From Bacillota bacterium (GTDB lineage: Bacteria; Bacillota; Clostridia; Oscillospirales; Butyricicoccaceae): a DNA stretch of 5,339 nucleotides. The notes under the pieces were generated by a model. That model made no database searches, was not told the DNA's origin, and saw only the letters and a program-made list of their open reading frames with translations. Positions 1-5,339 of the stretch are shown here, piece by piece. Each line of letters starts with the position of its first letter. Within the stretch, counting starts at the first letter, position 1. A program made the translations under genes and the position numbers. The DNA lies in contig JAUZPW010000126.1 of assembly GCA_030705725.1 (NCBI GenBank), forward strand, positions 1 to 5,339, read 5' to 3'.

Positions 1-345
1 CGCCGCAAAGCGGAGCTGTACAAGAGGCTCGGCATCCAGACGATAGACCCGACTTACTGGGGCATAAACCGCGTAGTCGACCTGCTCTGCTATTCTCCGC
101 TCGACACAGTCTACAGCCTCGGTGCCGGAGAAGTGGATATCGTTGAGGCCGAAGTCCCCGCTTTGCTTGTGGGCAGAACGGTTAAGGAGCTTATGATCCC
201 GGGCGAATCCGTGGTAACCGCGATAAGCCGCGGCAACAAGACCTTTTTACCGACCATGGGTACCGAATTTATGAAACGGGATATAATCCACATGGCAGTA
301 TCCGTAAAATCATGCGAGCGTCTTAAAACCCTGCTCGGCCGCTAA
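1..345 (+). CDS. trkA: TrkA-family potassium uptake regulator, C-terminal part (5' end outside window)
   Basis: The frame is open from base 1 to a TAA at 343-345, giving 114 residues. Residues 1-29 (RRKAELYKRLGIQTIDPTYW and on to NRVVDLL) match the end of an RCK_N/TrkA_N Rossmann domain, where the ligand-binding lobe passes into the crossover helix. Residues about 35-112 form an RCK_C (TrkA_C) domain, with the characteristic run PALLVGRTVKEL, then IPGESVVTAISRGN, then a closing strand DIIHMAVS. RCK proteins are cytoplasmic; they bind NAD(H) or ATP/ADP and gate a Trk/Ktr-type K+ transporter. Family members are about 220 residues, so about half the gene is missing to the left. A second, non-identical RCK gene follows after 24 bases in the same direction, so the two are probably co-transcribed and may form a mixed regulator. 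The family call is firm; the symbol denotes the family, not a proven orthologue. Confidence 0.88.
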   Translation, partial: RRKAELYKRLGIQTIDPTYWGINRVVDLLCYSPLDTVYSLGAGEVDIVEAEVPALLVGRTVKELMIPGESVVTAISRGNKTFLPTMGTEFMKRDIIHMAVSVKSCERLKTLLGR

Positions 346-351
346 GGATGC

Positions 352-360
352 AGGAAAGGA
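352..360 (+). promoter_or_regulatory. Ribosome binding site of the second TrkA gene
   Basis: AGGAAAGGA, a purine-rich Shine-Dalgarno-like run, lies in the 24-base gap between the two TrkA genes and ends 9 bases before the ATG at 370. It supports that start and separate translation initiation of the downstream gene within one transcript. Confidence 0.6.
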
Positions 361-369
361 AGTAAAGTA

Positions 370-1038
370 ATGAAGGTTTTAATAGTCGGAGCCGGCCAGG
401 TCGGATCATATCTTGCCTCTTTGCTCATAAAAGATGGGCATAGCGTAAAGGTTGTTGAAATGCGTGAAAAGCAGCTAAGTAACCTGCGTCAGGAGATACC
501 GGAGAGTTCAATCGTAGCCGGAAATTTTACCGATCCCGCGGTGCTTGAATCAGCCGGAATAAATAAAGCCGATGTTGTCGTAGCGCTTACCCCGACGGAT
601 GAAGGTAACCTTGTCGTTTCCACCCTGGCTCGTTTTGAGTATGGCGTTAAGCGTGTAATAGCGCGTGCCAACAACCCGAAAAACAGCTGGATGTTTACTG
701 CTGAAATGGGAGTAGACGTAGGGCTGACAGAAGCAGACCTCATGGCGCATGTGGTGGCCGAGGAAATGTCGCTCGGCGATATGATGACCCTGCTTAAGCT
801 TAATAAGGGCCGTTATTCGCTGGTTCAGGAAAAAGTACATCCAAGCTCTACCGTAGTCGGCAAAACTCTGCGTGAGCTTAATCTGCCCGACGAATGCATT
901 ATAGTCGGCATTGTACGGAAAAACGAGCTTGTTATCCCGCGGGGGAACACCGCTCTGTTTGCGGGTGACGAGGTCCTCGCAATATCCTACGCTTCAGAGG
1001 TCAAAACTCTTGCGGACCTGCTGGAACAAGGTAAATAA
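370..1038 (+). CDS. trkA: TrkA-family potassium uptake protein (RCK_N + RCK_C), complete
   Basis: This 222-residue protein has the usual length of a single-RCK TrkA/KtrA subunit. Residues 1-12 (MKVLIVGAGQVG) contain the GxGxxG dinucleotide-binding loop at 7-12, and E30 ends the second strand (VKVVEMR), the acidic position that usually contacts the adenosine ribose in NAD-preferring RCK domains. GNFTDP (51-56), ADVVVALTPTDEGNL (67-81) and RVIARANNP are further RCK_N hallmarks. Residues about 138-220 form RCK_C, including VVGKTLRELNLP and a closing FAGDEVLAIS strand. By family knowledge it assembles as a cytoplasmic ring on a TrkH/KtrB-type K+ channel and opens or closes it in response to nucleotides; some RCK_C domains bind c-di-AMP, which I cannot judge here. 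Its RCK_C aligns with that of the upstream gene but is clearly divergent, so the two are paralogues. The start is supported by a good ribosome binding site. It is the last gene before a strong terminator; no transporter gene is visible. Confidence 0.93.
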   Translation: MKVLIVGAGQVGSYLASLLIKDGHSVKVVEMREKQLSNLRQEIPESSIVAGNFTDPAVLESAGINKADVVVALTPTDEGNLVVSTLARFEYGVKRVIARANNPKNSWMFTAEMGVDVGLTEADLMAHVVAEEMSLGDMMTLLKLNKGRYSLVQEKVHPSSTVVGKTLRELNLPDECIIVGIVRKNELVIPRGNTALFAGDEVLAISYASEVKTLADLLEQGK

Positions 1039-1059
1039 ACCGCCGCCTGAAGAAGCGTC

Positions 1060-1088
1060 GAGGGGATGAAAAACATCCCCTCTTTTTT
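1060..1088 (+). terminator. Intrinsic terminator of the TrkA operon
   Basis: A 9-bp perfect stem (GAGGGGATG at 1060-1068 with CATCCCCTC at 1074-1082) encloses a 5-base A loop and is followed by six T residues at 1083-1088. It lies 22 bases after the stop codon of the second TrkA gene. This is a textbook rho-independent terminator and indicates that the downstream repeat-protein gene has its own promoter. Confidence 0.92.
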
Positions 1089-1128
1089 ATTTAAATGTAA
1101 TAACGCAATATGCTATTTACAATTTGGC

Positions 1129-1158
1129 TTATATGGCTGATAATTGAAATAGTATAAT
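1129..1158 (+). promoter_or_regulatory. Candidate sigma-A-type promoter for the surface protein gene
   Basis: A perfect -10 hexamer TATAAT lies at 1153-1158 in an AT-rich gap between the TrkA terminator and the surface protein start. No good -35 is present: TTATAT at 1129-1134 with an 18-base spacer matches TTGACA at only three positions, and TTGGCT at 1124-1129 is too far away (23 bases). There is no extended -10 TG. Initiation about 7 bases after the -10 would give a short leader of roughly 17 bases that just includes the ribosome binding site. The weak -35 may mean activator dependence or a different promoter; this is inferred from one hexamer. Confidence 0.45.
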
Positions 1159-1169
1159 TTTAACATCAT

Positions 1170-1176
1170 GGGGGCG
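1170..1176 (+). promoter_or_regulatory. Ribosome binding site of the surface protein gene
   Basis: GGGGGCG is a G-rich, non-canonical Shine-Dalgarno candidate ending 5 bases before the ATG at 1182. It supports this start, which also places a clean signal peptide at the N-terminus. A second ATG at 1168-1170 is out of frame. Confidence 0.5.
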
Positions 1177-1181
1177 AAACA

Positions 1182-1271
1182 ATGAATTGTAAGAAAATGT
1201 TTTTGCGTTATGCTTCTGTAACGCTTGCGTTATGCGTTCTGCTTATGAGCTCGGGTTTTGCAGCCCCGGCC
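1182..1271 (+). other. Signal peptide of the surface protein
   Basis: Residues 1-30 have a positive N-region (K4, K5, R9), a hydrophobic core ASVTLALCVLLMSS and a small-residue C-region GFAAPA. Cleavage after A30 (A28-P29-A30, then Q31) or after A27 would fit signal peptidase I. C18 lies inside the core without a proper lipobox, so a lipoprotein is unlikely. Confidence 0.85.
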
Positions 1272-4200
1272 CAAAATTCCTCTGCTCTCAGTAAGGCCGG
1301 GCAGTATGCCGTCGATCATGGCATTATGAATGGCGACGGCAAAGGCAATTATAACATGAACGGCAATATAAAACGCGGTGATATGATAGTTATGATCGTG
1401 AGGGCGCTTAAGCTGAGCGCACAGTCAAGCGAAAATTTCCCCGACGTTCCTCTCGGCAGCTATTATTACGACGCGATTGCTGCGGCCAAAAGCCTCGGGA
1501 TCTCAAAGGGCGACGGCTTGAATTTTAATCCGGAGAACCATGTGACGCTTGAAGAAGCGATTTCTTTTGTTGAGCGCGCCGCAAACGTCGCTGGAATTAC
1601 TCTGAGCGTCGATCTGAATAGTCTGATGGGCTCGGTTTCATTTGCAAAATACGCCTCGCGAGAAGAGGTCGCGACCCTGCTCTATTATGTTCTGACGTCG
1701 GGAAGCACACCCTCCGCAGACAAAACTCTGGCAACCATTTCTTATACCGCGGAAAGCGGAAAGGCGCTTAATTTCAGCGCCGCCGATTTTACGAGCGCCT
1801 TTAACGCCATAAACGACGGAAGTCTGTATTCCGTCAGATTCACCTTACCCTCGTCTTCATCCGGAGTTCTTTATTATGATTACATTTCTCAGTCAAGCTA
1901 CGGTTCAAAGGTAAAATCAAGCTCGCTTTATTACCTCGAAGCATCGGATTATCTGGCAAAGGTGGCTTTTGTTCCGAAAAGCAGCTATACGGGAACACTA
2001 TCAATTCTATATACCGCTTATAGCAAAGGCGGAAACGCATACGCCGGCATAATAAAGATTACAGTCAAACAAAGCAGCGGCGAAGGCGACATCAAGGATA
2101 TATCATATTCGTCCAAAGACGGTGGAAAGGTCAAATTCAATGACAATGATTTTTCAGATGCGTTTAAAAGCGTTAATGACGGCAGTCTTTCTTACGTTAA
2201 ATTCAAGCTCCCGTCCTCGTCTGACGGAGTGCTTTATTATGATTACACCTCCTCTCAAAGCTACGATTCAAAAGTTTCCGAAAACACAAAATATTATACC
2301 GATTCTTCAAAATACCTGTCCAAGGTGTCCTTTGTTCCGAAAAGCGGCGGCGATGATACGGTTTCCATATCCTATAACGCCTATAATGAAGACGGCGACT
2401 CTTATTCCGGCGTCGTAAAAATTTCCGTTTCCGGCGGCGATAACGACGACGATGCGGAGCTCTCCGACATTAAATATTCGGCAGATAGCGGCAAAGCAAA
2501 GTTAGATGACGATGATTTTTCAGATGCGTTTAAAAGCGTTAATGACGGCAGTCTTTCTTACGTTAAATTCAAGCTCCCGTCCTCGTCTTCCGGAGTGCTT
2601 TATTATGATTACACCTCCTCTCAGAGCTACGATTCAAAGGTTTCAGCCGACACTAAATATTATGTGAACTCTTCAAAATACCTGTCCAAGGTGTCCTTCG
2701 TTCCGAAAAGCGGCTGCTCCGGCACTGTTTCGATATCCTATACCGCCTATAATGAAGACGGCGATTCCCATTCCGGGGTTATTAAGATATCAGTATCGGG
2801 CGACGAAGACAACGACGCCGAGCTTTCTGACATTAAATACTCGGCGGATGTCGGCAAGGAAACAAAGTTCGACGAAGATGATTTTGCCAAAGCTCTGAAA
2901 AAAGCTGACGGTGGCGATCTCTCCTATGTTAAGTTCAAGCTCCCGTCCTCGTCTTCCGGAGTGCTTTATTACGATTACACTTCCTCTCAAAGTTATGATT
3001 CAAAGGTTTCCGCCGGTGCTAAGTATTACGTGGACTCTTCAAAATACCTGTCCAAGGTATCCTTCGTTCCGAAAAGCGGCTGCCCCGGCACGGTTTCCGT
3101 TTCCTACACCGCATATAACGAAGACGGTGACTCGTATTCCGGCGTCGTAAAGATTTCTGTTTCGGACAGCGATAACGGCGACAACGACGATTCGGAGCTC
3201 TCCGACATCAAATACTCGGCGGACGGCGACGAAGAAGTCAAGTTTGATGACGACGATTTCTCCGACGCATTTAAAGGCGTTAAAGACGGCAGCCTTTCAT
3301 ATGTAAAATTTAAGCTCCCGTCCTCGTCTAGCGGCGCCCTTTACTATGACTATACGTCCTCTTCAAACTACGGTTCCAAGGTAACCTCTGGCACAAAATA
3401 TTACGTTGAATCGTCAAAATACCTGTCCAAAGTGTCGTTTGTCCCTAAAAGCGGCTATTCCAGCACGGTCTCCGTTTCCTATACCGCTTATAACGCGGAT
3501 GGAGAATCTTATTCCGGCGCCGTAAAAATTTCGGTATCTGACGACGGTGCCGGCGGCAGCCTCAGAAGCATCAGGTATTCATCCAAAGACGGCGATAGAG
3601 TCAAGTTTGACGACGGCGATTTCTCTGAAGCGTTTGAAAAAGCCTCGGGCGACGATCTTTATTATGTAAAATTCAAGCTTCCATCGTCGTCCTGCGGCAC
3701 GCTTTATTATGGTTACACATCCTCGTCGGATTACGGTTCAAAGGTTACGGCGGGTACTAAATACTATATGCGTTCTTCAAAATACCTGTCAGAAGTGTAT
3801 TTTATCCCTAAAAGCGGCTATTCCGGCACGGTCTCAATTTCTTATACTGCTTATAACGACGAAAGCGACTCCCGCACCGGGACCGTAAGAATTACGGTAA
3901 CCGGAGATAACGACGACGATGATAACAAAGAACTGAAAGCAATCGACTATAATTCGGATGACGGCGAGGCTGTGGAGTTCAGCAAGGACGATTTCATCAG
4001 AGTATTTAAAAGAGCCGCAAGCGGAGATCTTGATTATGTAAAATTCGAGCTTCCATCCTCGTCCCAAGGCACACTTTATTACGACTATTCCTCCCCGTCA
4101 AGATACGGCTCAAAGGTGTCCGAGAGTGCCAAATACTACGCCGACTCGTCTAAATATCTGTCCGATGTATGTTTTGTTCCCGAAAGCAGCTATACGGGTA

Positions 4201-4277
4201 CACTTTCGATAATTTATACGGCTTACAGTGAAGATAGCAGCTCATATTCAGGGAGAATAGATATTACAGTCAAATAG
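1182..4277 (+). CDS. Exported SLH-domain surface protein with seven tandem beta-rich repeats
   Basis: This 1031-residue protein has three parts. Residues 1-30 are a signal peptide: basic MNCKKMFLR, hydrophobic core, and AAPA just before Q31. Residues about 34-174 contain S-layer homology modules, one well formed (FPDV at 86-89 to about 138) and two degenerate. Residues 183-1031 are seven repeats of about 114 residues with period 121-125. Each repeat reads roughly: I-x-Y-S, an acidic segment ending DF..AF, YVKFKLPSSS, G-x-LYYDY, SKV, KYY..SSKYLS, a VSFVPKSGY strand, GTVSISYTAYN and a closing K-I-x-V strand. The closing part resembles the FxPxxGFxGxxxFxYxxxD pattern of bacterial Ig-like and cadherin-like domains, so each unit is probably a beta-sandwich. 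SLH modules typically bind pyruvylated wall polysaccharide, so a wall or S-layer location and an adhesive or structural role are likely; the ligand is unknown. The chain ends inside the last strand of repeat 7, with no sortase motif or C-terminal anchor. The gene is monocistronic between two terminators. I recall similar repeats in clostridial SLH proteins, so the family itself is probably not new. Confidence 0.9.
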   Translation: MNCKKMFLRYASVTLALCVLLMSSGFAAPAQNSSALSKAGQYAVDHGIMNGDGKGNYNMNGNIKRGDMIVMIVRALKLSAQSSENFPDVPLGSYYYDAIAAAKSLGISKGDGLNFNPENHVTLEEAISFVERAANVAGITLSVDLNSLMGSVSFAKYASREEVATLLYYVLTSGSTPSADKTLATISYTAESGKALNFSAADFTSAFNAINDGSLYSVRFTLPSSSSGVLYYDYISQSSYGSKVKSSSLYYLEASDYLAKVAFVPKSSYTGTLSILYTAYSKGGNAYAGIIKITVKQSSGEGDIKDISYSSKDGGKVKFNDNDFSDAFKSVNDGSLSYVKFKLPSSSDGVLYYDYTSSQSYDSKVSENTKYYTDSSKYLSKVSFVPKSGGDDTVSISYNAYNEDGDSYSGVVKISVSGGDNDDDAELSDIKYSADSGKAKLDDDDFSDAFKSVNDGSLSYVKFKLPSSSSGVLYYDYTSSQSYDSKVSADTKYYVNSSKYLSKVSFVPKSGCSGTVSISYTAYNEDGDSHSGVIKISVSGDEDNDAELSDIKYSADVGKETKFDEDDFAKALKKADGGDLSYVKFKLPSSSSGVLYYDYTSSQSYDSKVSAGAKYYVDSSKYLSKVSFVPKSGCPGTVSVSYTAYNEDGDSYSGVVKISVSDSDNGDNDDSELSDIKYSADGDEEVKFDDDDFSDAFKGVKDGSLSYVKFKLPSSSSGALYYDYTSSSNYGSKVTSGTKYYVESSKYLSKVSFVPKSGYSSTVSVSYTAYNADGESYSGAVKISVSDDGAGGSLRSIRYSSKDGDRVKFDDGDFSEAFEKASGDDLYYVKFKLPSSSCGTLYYGYTSSSDYGSKVTAGTKYYMRSSKYLSEVYFIPKSGYSGTVSISYTAYNDESDSRTGTVRITVTGDNDDDDNKELKAIDYNSDDGEAVEFSKDDFIRVFKRAASGDLDYVKFELPSSSQGTLYYDYSSPSRYGSKVSESAKYYADSSKYLSDVCFVPESSYTGTLSIIYTAYSEDSSSYSGRIDITVK
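1281..1703 (+). other. SLH (S-layer homology) region of the surface protein
   Basis: Residues about 34-174. Module 1 starts late (AGQYAVDHGIMNGDGKGNY, then IKRGDM in the place of the TRAE motif) and has no leading F-x-D-V. Module 2 (residues 86-138) is standard: FPDVPLGSYYYDAI, SLGISKGDG, FNPENHVTLEEA. Module 3 (about 144-174) keeps only its last helix, ASREEVATLLYYVL. Three SLH modules are usual for wall binding, so the fold probably exists but two modules are eroded. Confidence 0.75.
2146..2222 (+). repeat. 77-bp exact direct repeat, copy in R2
   Basis: This stretch is identical base for base to 2512-2588, 366 bases downstream. It covers the codons for the D-F-S-D-A-F segment through YVKFKLPSSS. 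After one changed codon the identity resumes for a further 32 bases (2226-2257). Identity at third codon positions points to recent duplication or gene conversion, not protein-level selection alone. Confidence 0.9.
2512..2588 (+). repeat. 77-bp exact direct repeat, copy in R3
   Basis: Partner of 2146-2222. R3 in turn shares an exact 38-base stretch with R4 (2568-2605 with 2934-2971), so R3 is joined to both neighbours by near-identical DNA. Confidence 0.9.
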
Positions 4278-4285
4278 AGGTATTC

Positions 4286-4325
4286 GCACAAAAACCGTCC
4301 TGGTAAACCCGGACGGTTTTTGTGC
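4286..4325. terminator. Bidirectional intrinsic terminator between convergent genes
   Basis: GCACAAAAACCGTCC (4286-4300) and GGACGGTTTTTGTGC (4311-4325) form a perfect 15-bp stem with a 10-base loop. The A run in the left arm becomes a T run on the minus strand and the right arm has its own T run, so the structure is nearly symmetric. It starts 8 bases after the surface protein stop codon and ends 15 bases before the end of ypeB on the other strand, so it can serve both. The T runs lie inside the stem: the terminating hairpin in either direction is probably the inner CCGTCC/GGACGG part followed by the T run. Confidence 0.9.
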
Positions 4326-4340
4326 AGCGTATTCCGGGAA

Positions 4341-5339
4341 TCATATGGTAAGCGTTCCGTTCTCGTCCTCAATAAGGATCAGGATATTTTCCTCAATACC
4401 CGTTTTTGCATTTACATATACAATAAAATGTTTGCCTTTTCCGTTTTCGCATTTAAACTCGTGACAAAACGTCTCGTTTTTCCCGCTGGTCGGTATAACG
4501 GCAAGCGAGGACGATAATATTTTGAGTCCGCCGTTTACTTTTTTTGAAGCAATCCCCGCCGGGACTGACGGCTCTCCGGGGTTCCTTTTTCTGTGATTCA
4601 TAAGGTACCCGTAAGTGTCCAGGCTTCTAAGCGAACCGTCGTGTAATGAAACAGCGACCTTAATCAGATCGGGGTAACAGATTACGGAGTTTTCCGTGGC
4701 AGCGTAGTTTACGGTCAGAATTCCGTCGTTTTCGGTATAGTAGCTTTCCTTCATATCGGGGAACCCTATCGAGTTTAGTATGGCAGCCGCCTTTTTTACT
4801 CCTTCTTCCGCCGAGATAGTCTTTTCCCCCCCGTCTTGCGAATCGATAGCCTGCAAAATATATCCGCCGAACTTCGTCACCTCGATTGAAATATTGCCGT
4901 TTCCTTTCTGCATGCTGAACATATAAGTTTTTATTTTCCCGTCGCCCGTTCCCGCCGATTTAAGCTTTCCCTCATCGGTTTTCATGAATAGGGCTGCTTT
5001 TTTTCGTGCCTCTTGCTCAGTGACCTCCGTCTTTCCCTTCAGGAAAACCGGCTCCTTTTTTTCAATATGCTCGGAGTACGGCCCGTCGTAAATAAGTGTC
5101 GCATAATTCGGGAAGTCGCCTTCCAGATCCTCAAAGGCACTACTTTTCGGTGACGCCTCCTTGGCACTTGCCGAAGTAGTCGTCCCGGTTTTTTTAATGC
5201 TTAGTTTAATAGTCCCGTCGTTATATTTGGATTTTACCTCCTGGAGTGACGTCGAAAGCCTGTCCGCAGTATCCGAAAGAACAGTCAGGGTTTTTCTCTC
5301 CTCCTTGCTTAACGGCGCGCCTGCCGAAGACTTCCGGAG
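4341..5339 (-). CDS. ypeB: Germination protein YpeB, C-terminal 332 residues (N-terminus outside window)
   Basis: The minus-strand frame is open from the right edge to a TGA at 4341-4343, giving 332 visible residues. The ATG at 4985 is internal, because recognisable YpeB sequence continues upstream of it. Visible residues 1-45 are the end of the N-terminal helical domain, about 46-72 a Ser/Thr/Ala/Lys-rich linker, and 81-92 (TLIYDGPYSEHI) a conserved segment. Three PepSY-like units follow: from FLKGKTEVTEQEARKKAA at about 99, from KTISAEEGVKKAA at about 173 (with VICYPDLIKVAVSLHDG and NHRKR at 248-252), and from about 262 to the end (LKILSSSLAVIPT, FCHEFKC, FIVYVNAKTG). In Bacillus, YpeB is made in the forespore, sits at the spore inner membrane or cortex and is mutually required with SleB for stable, functional cortex-lytic enzyme. 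Known family members are about 450 residues, so roughly 115-120 residues including the membrane anchor lie beyond the edge. sleB commonly precedes ypeB and would then lie further right. No break is seen. Confidence 0.92.
   Translation of the reverse strand, partial: LRKSSAGAPLSKEERKTLTVLSDTADRLSTSLQEVKSKYNDGTIKLSIKKTGTTTSASAKEASPKSSAFEDLEGDFPNYATLIYDGPYSEHIEKKEPVFLKGKTEVTEQEARKKAALFMKTDEGKLKSAGTGDGKIKTYMFSMQKGNGNISIEVTKFGGYILQAIDSQDGGEKTISAEEGVKKAAAILNSIGFPDMKESYYTENDGILTVNYAATENSVICYPDLIKVAVSLHDGSLRSLDTYGYLMNHRKRNPGEPSVPAGIASKKVNGGLKILSSSLAVIPTSGKNETFCHEFKCENGKGKHFIVYVNAKTGIEENILILIEDENGTLTI

Larger units (their letters stand above)
1728..4274 (+). repeat. Array of seven coding tandem repeats (about 345 bp each, period 363-375 bp)
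   Basis: Approximate units: R1 1728-2069, R2 2091-2435, R3 2460-2801, R4 2823-3164, R5 3198-3539, R6 3561-3902, R7 3933-4274. The intervening linkers are 7 to 11 codons long. They are Asp/Asn-rich after R2, R3, R4 and R6 and Asp-poor after R1 and R5. R2, R3 and R4 are most alike at DNA level; R1, R6 and R7 are the most divergent. Boundaries were set by aligning the I-x-Y-S opening strand and the I-x-V closing strand by eye, so each edge is good to a few codons. Confidence 0.9.

Noticed and set aside
489..840. Minus-strand reading frames inside the second TrkA gene
   Set aside because: They overlap a complete conserved TrkA protein with intact nucleotide-binding motifs and have no recognisable domain of their own.
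1182..1271. Lipoprotein signal in the surface protein (LALC at residues 15-18)
   Set aside because: The residue before the cysteine is Leu, not Gly or Ala, and the cysteine sits in the middle of the hydrophobic core, while a normal signal peptidase I site follows at residues 27-30.
2122..3150. Two similar alternative-frame reading frames on the plus strand (2122-2418 and 2911-3150) with matching sequences
   Set aside because: They are out-of-frame readings of homologous repeats R2 and R4. Their resemblance comes from the repeat DNA, and neither has an independent ribosome binding site.
1840..4067. Minus-strand reading frames opposite the repeat array (1840-2040, 2790-2990, 3834-4067)
   Set aside because: They are short, antisense to a well-supported coding region, and their composition reflects the complement of Ser/Asp/Tyr codons.
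1728..4274. CRISPR array or non-coding satellite
   Set aside because: The period is about 365 bases, one reading frame is kept through all seven units, and the variation follows codons, so this is a protein repeat.
4320..4517. Plus-strand 65-residue reading frame after the bidirectional terminator
   Set aside because: It begins within the terminator arm and is antisense to the conserved C-terminus of YpeB.
4341..4985. A 214-residue minus-strand gene starting at the ATG at 4985
   Set aside because: The frame continues without a stop to the window edge, and the upstream part contains conserved YpeB segments, so this ATG is an internal methionine.

Overview
The window looks like chromosomal DNA from a spore-forming, Gram-positive-type member of the Clostridia (Eubacteriales), possibly near Oscillospiraceae. 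Three things support this: a gene for the germination protein YpeB, which is found in endospore formers; a secreted protein with S-layer homology (SLH) modules and a Tyr/Ser-rich repeat type that I recall from clostridial surface proteins; and a tandem pair of TrkA-type potassium-uptake regulators. Base composition is moderate, not strongly AT-rich. The placement is inferred from gene content only.

Layout. Positions 1-345 (+) hold the 3' end of one TrkA/RCK gene, followed 24 bases later by a complete second TrkA/RCK gene (370-1038, +). A strong intrinsic terminator at 1060-1088 closes this operon. A short AT-rich gap carries a candidate promoter and ribosome binding site for the dominant gene, 1182-4277 (+). 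It encodes a 1031-residue exported protein: signal peptide, degenerate SLH region, then seven tandem repeats of about 114 residues joined by short linkers, four of them rich in Asp/Asn. A perfect 15-bp hairpin at 4286-4325, flanked by A and T runs, sits between this gene and the convergent gene and can end transcription from both sides. From 4341 to the right edge (-) is ypeB, open to the edge and lacking its N-terminal part.

How the genes relate. The two TrkA proteins probably act together as the cytoplasmic nucleotide-binding gate of a K+ transporter whose membrane subunit is not in the window. The repeat protein probably sits on the cell wall or S-layer. YpeB works in the spore with the cortex-lytic enzyme SleB, whose gene is often just upstream of ypeB and would lie beyond the right edge. 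The three units are separated by terminators and appear functionally unrelated. I see no mobile element, CRISPR array, rRNA or tRNA. The most interesting content is the repeat array, which shows signs of recent internal homogenisation with older end repeats.
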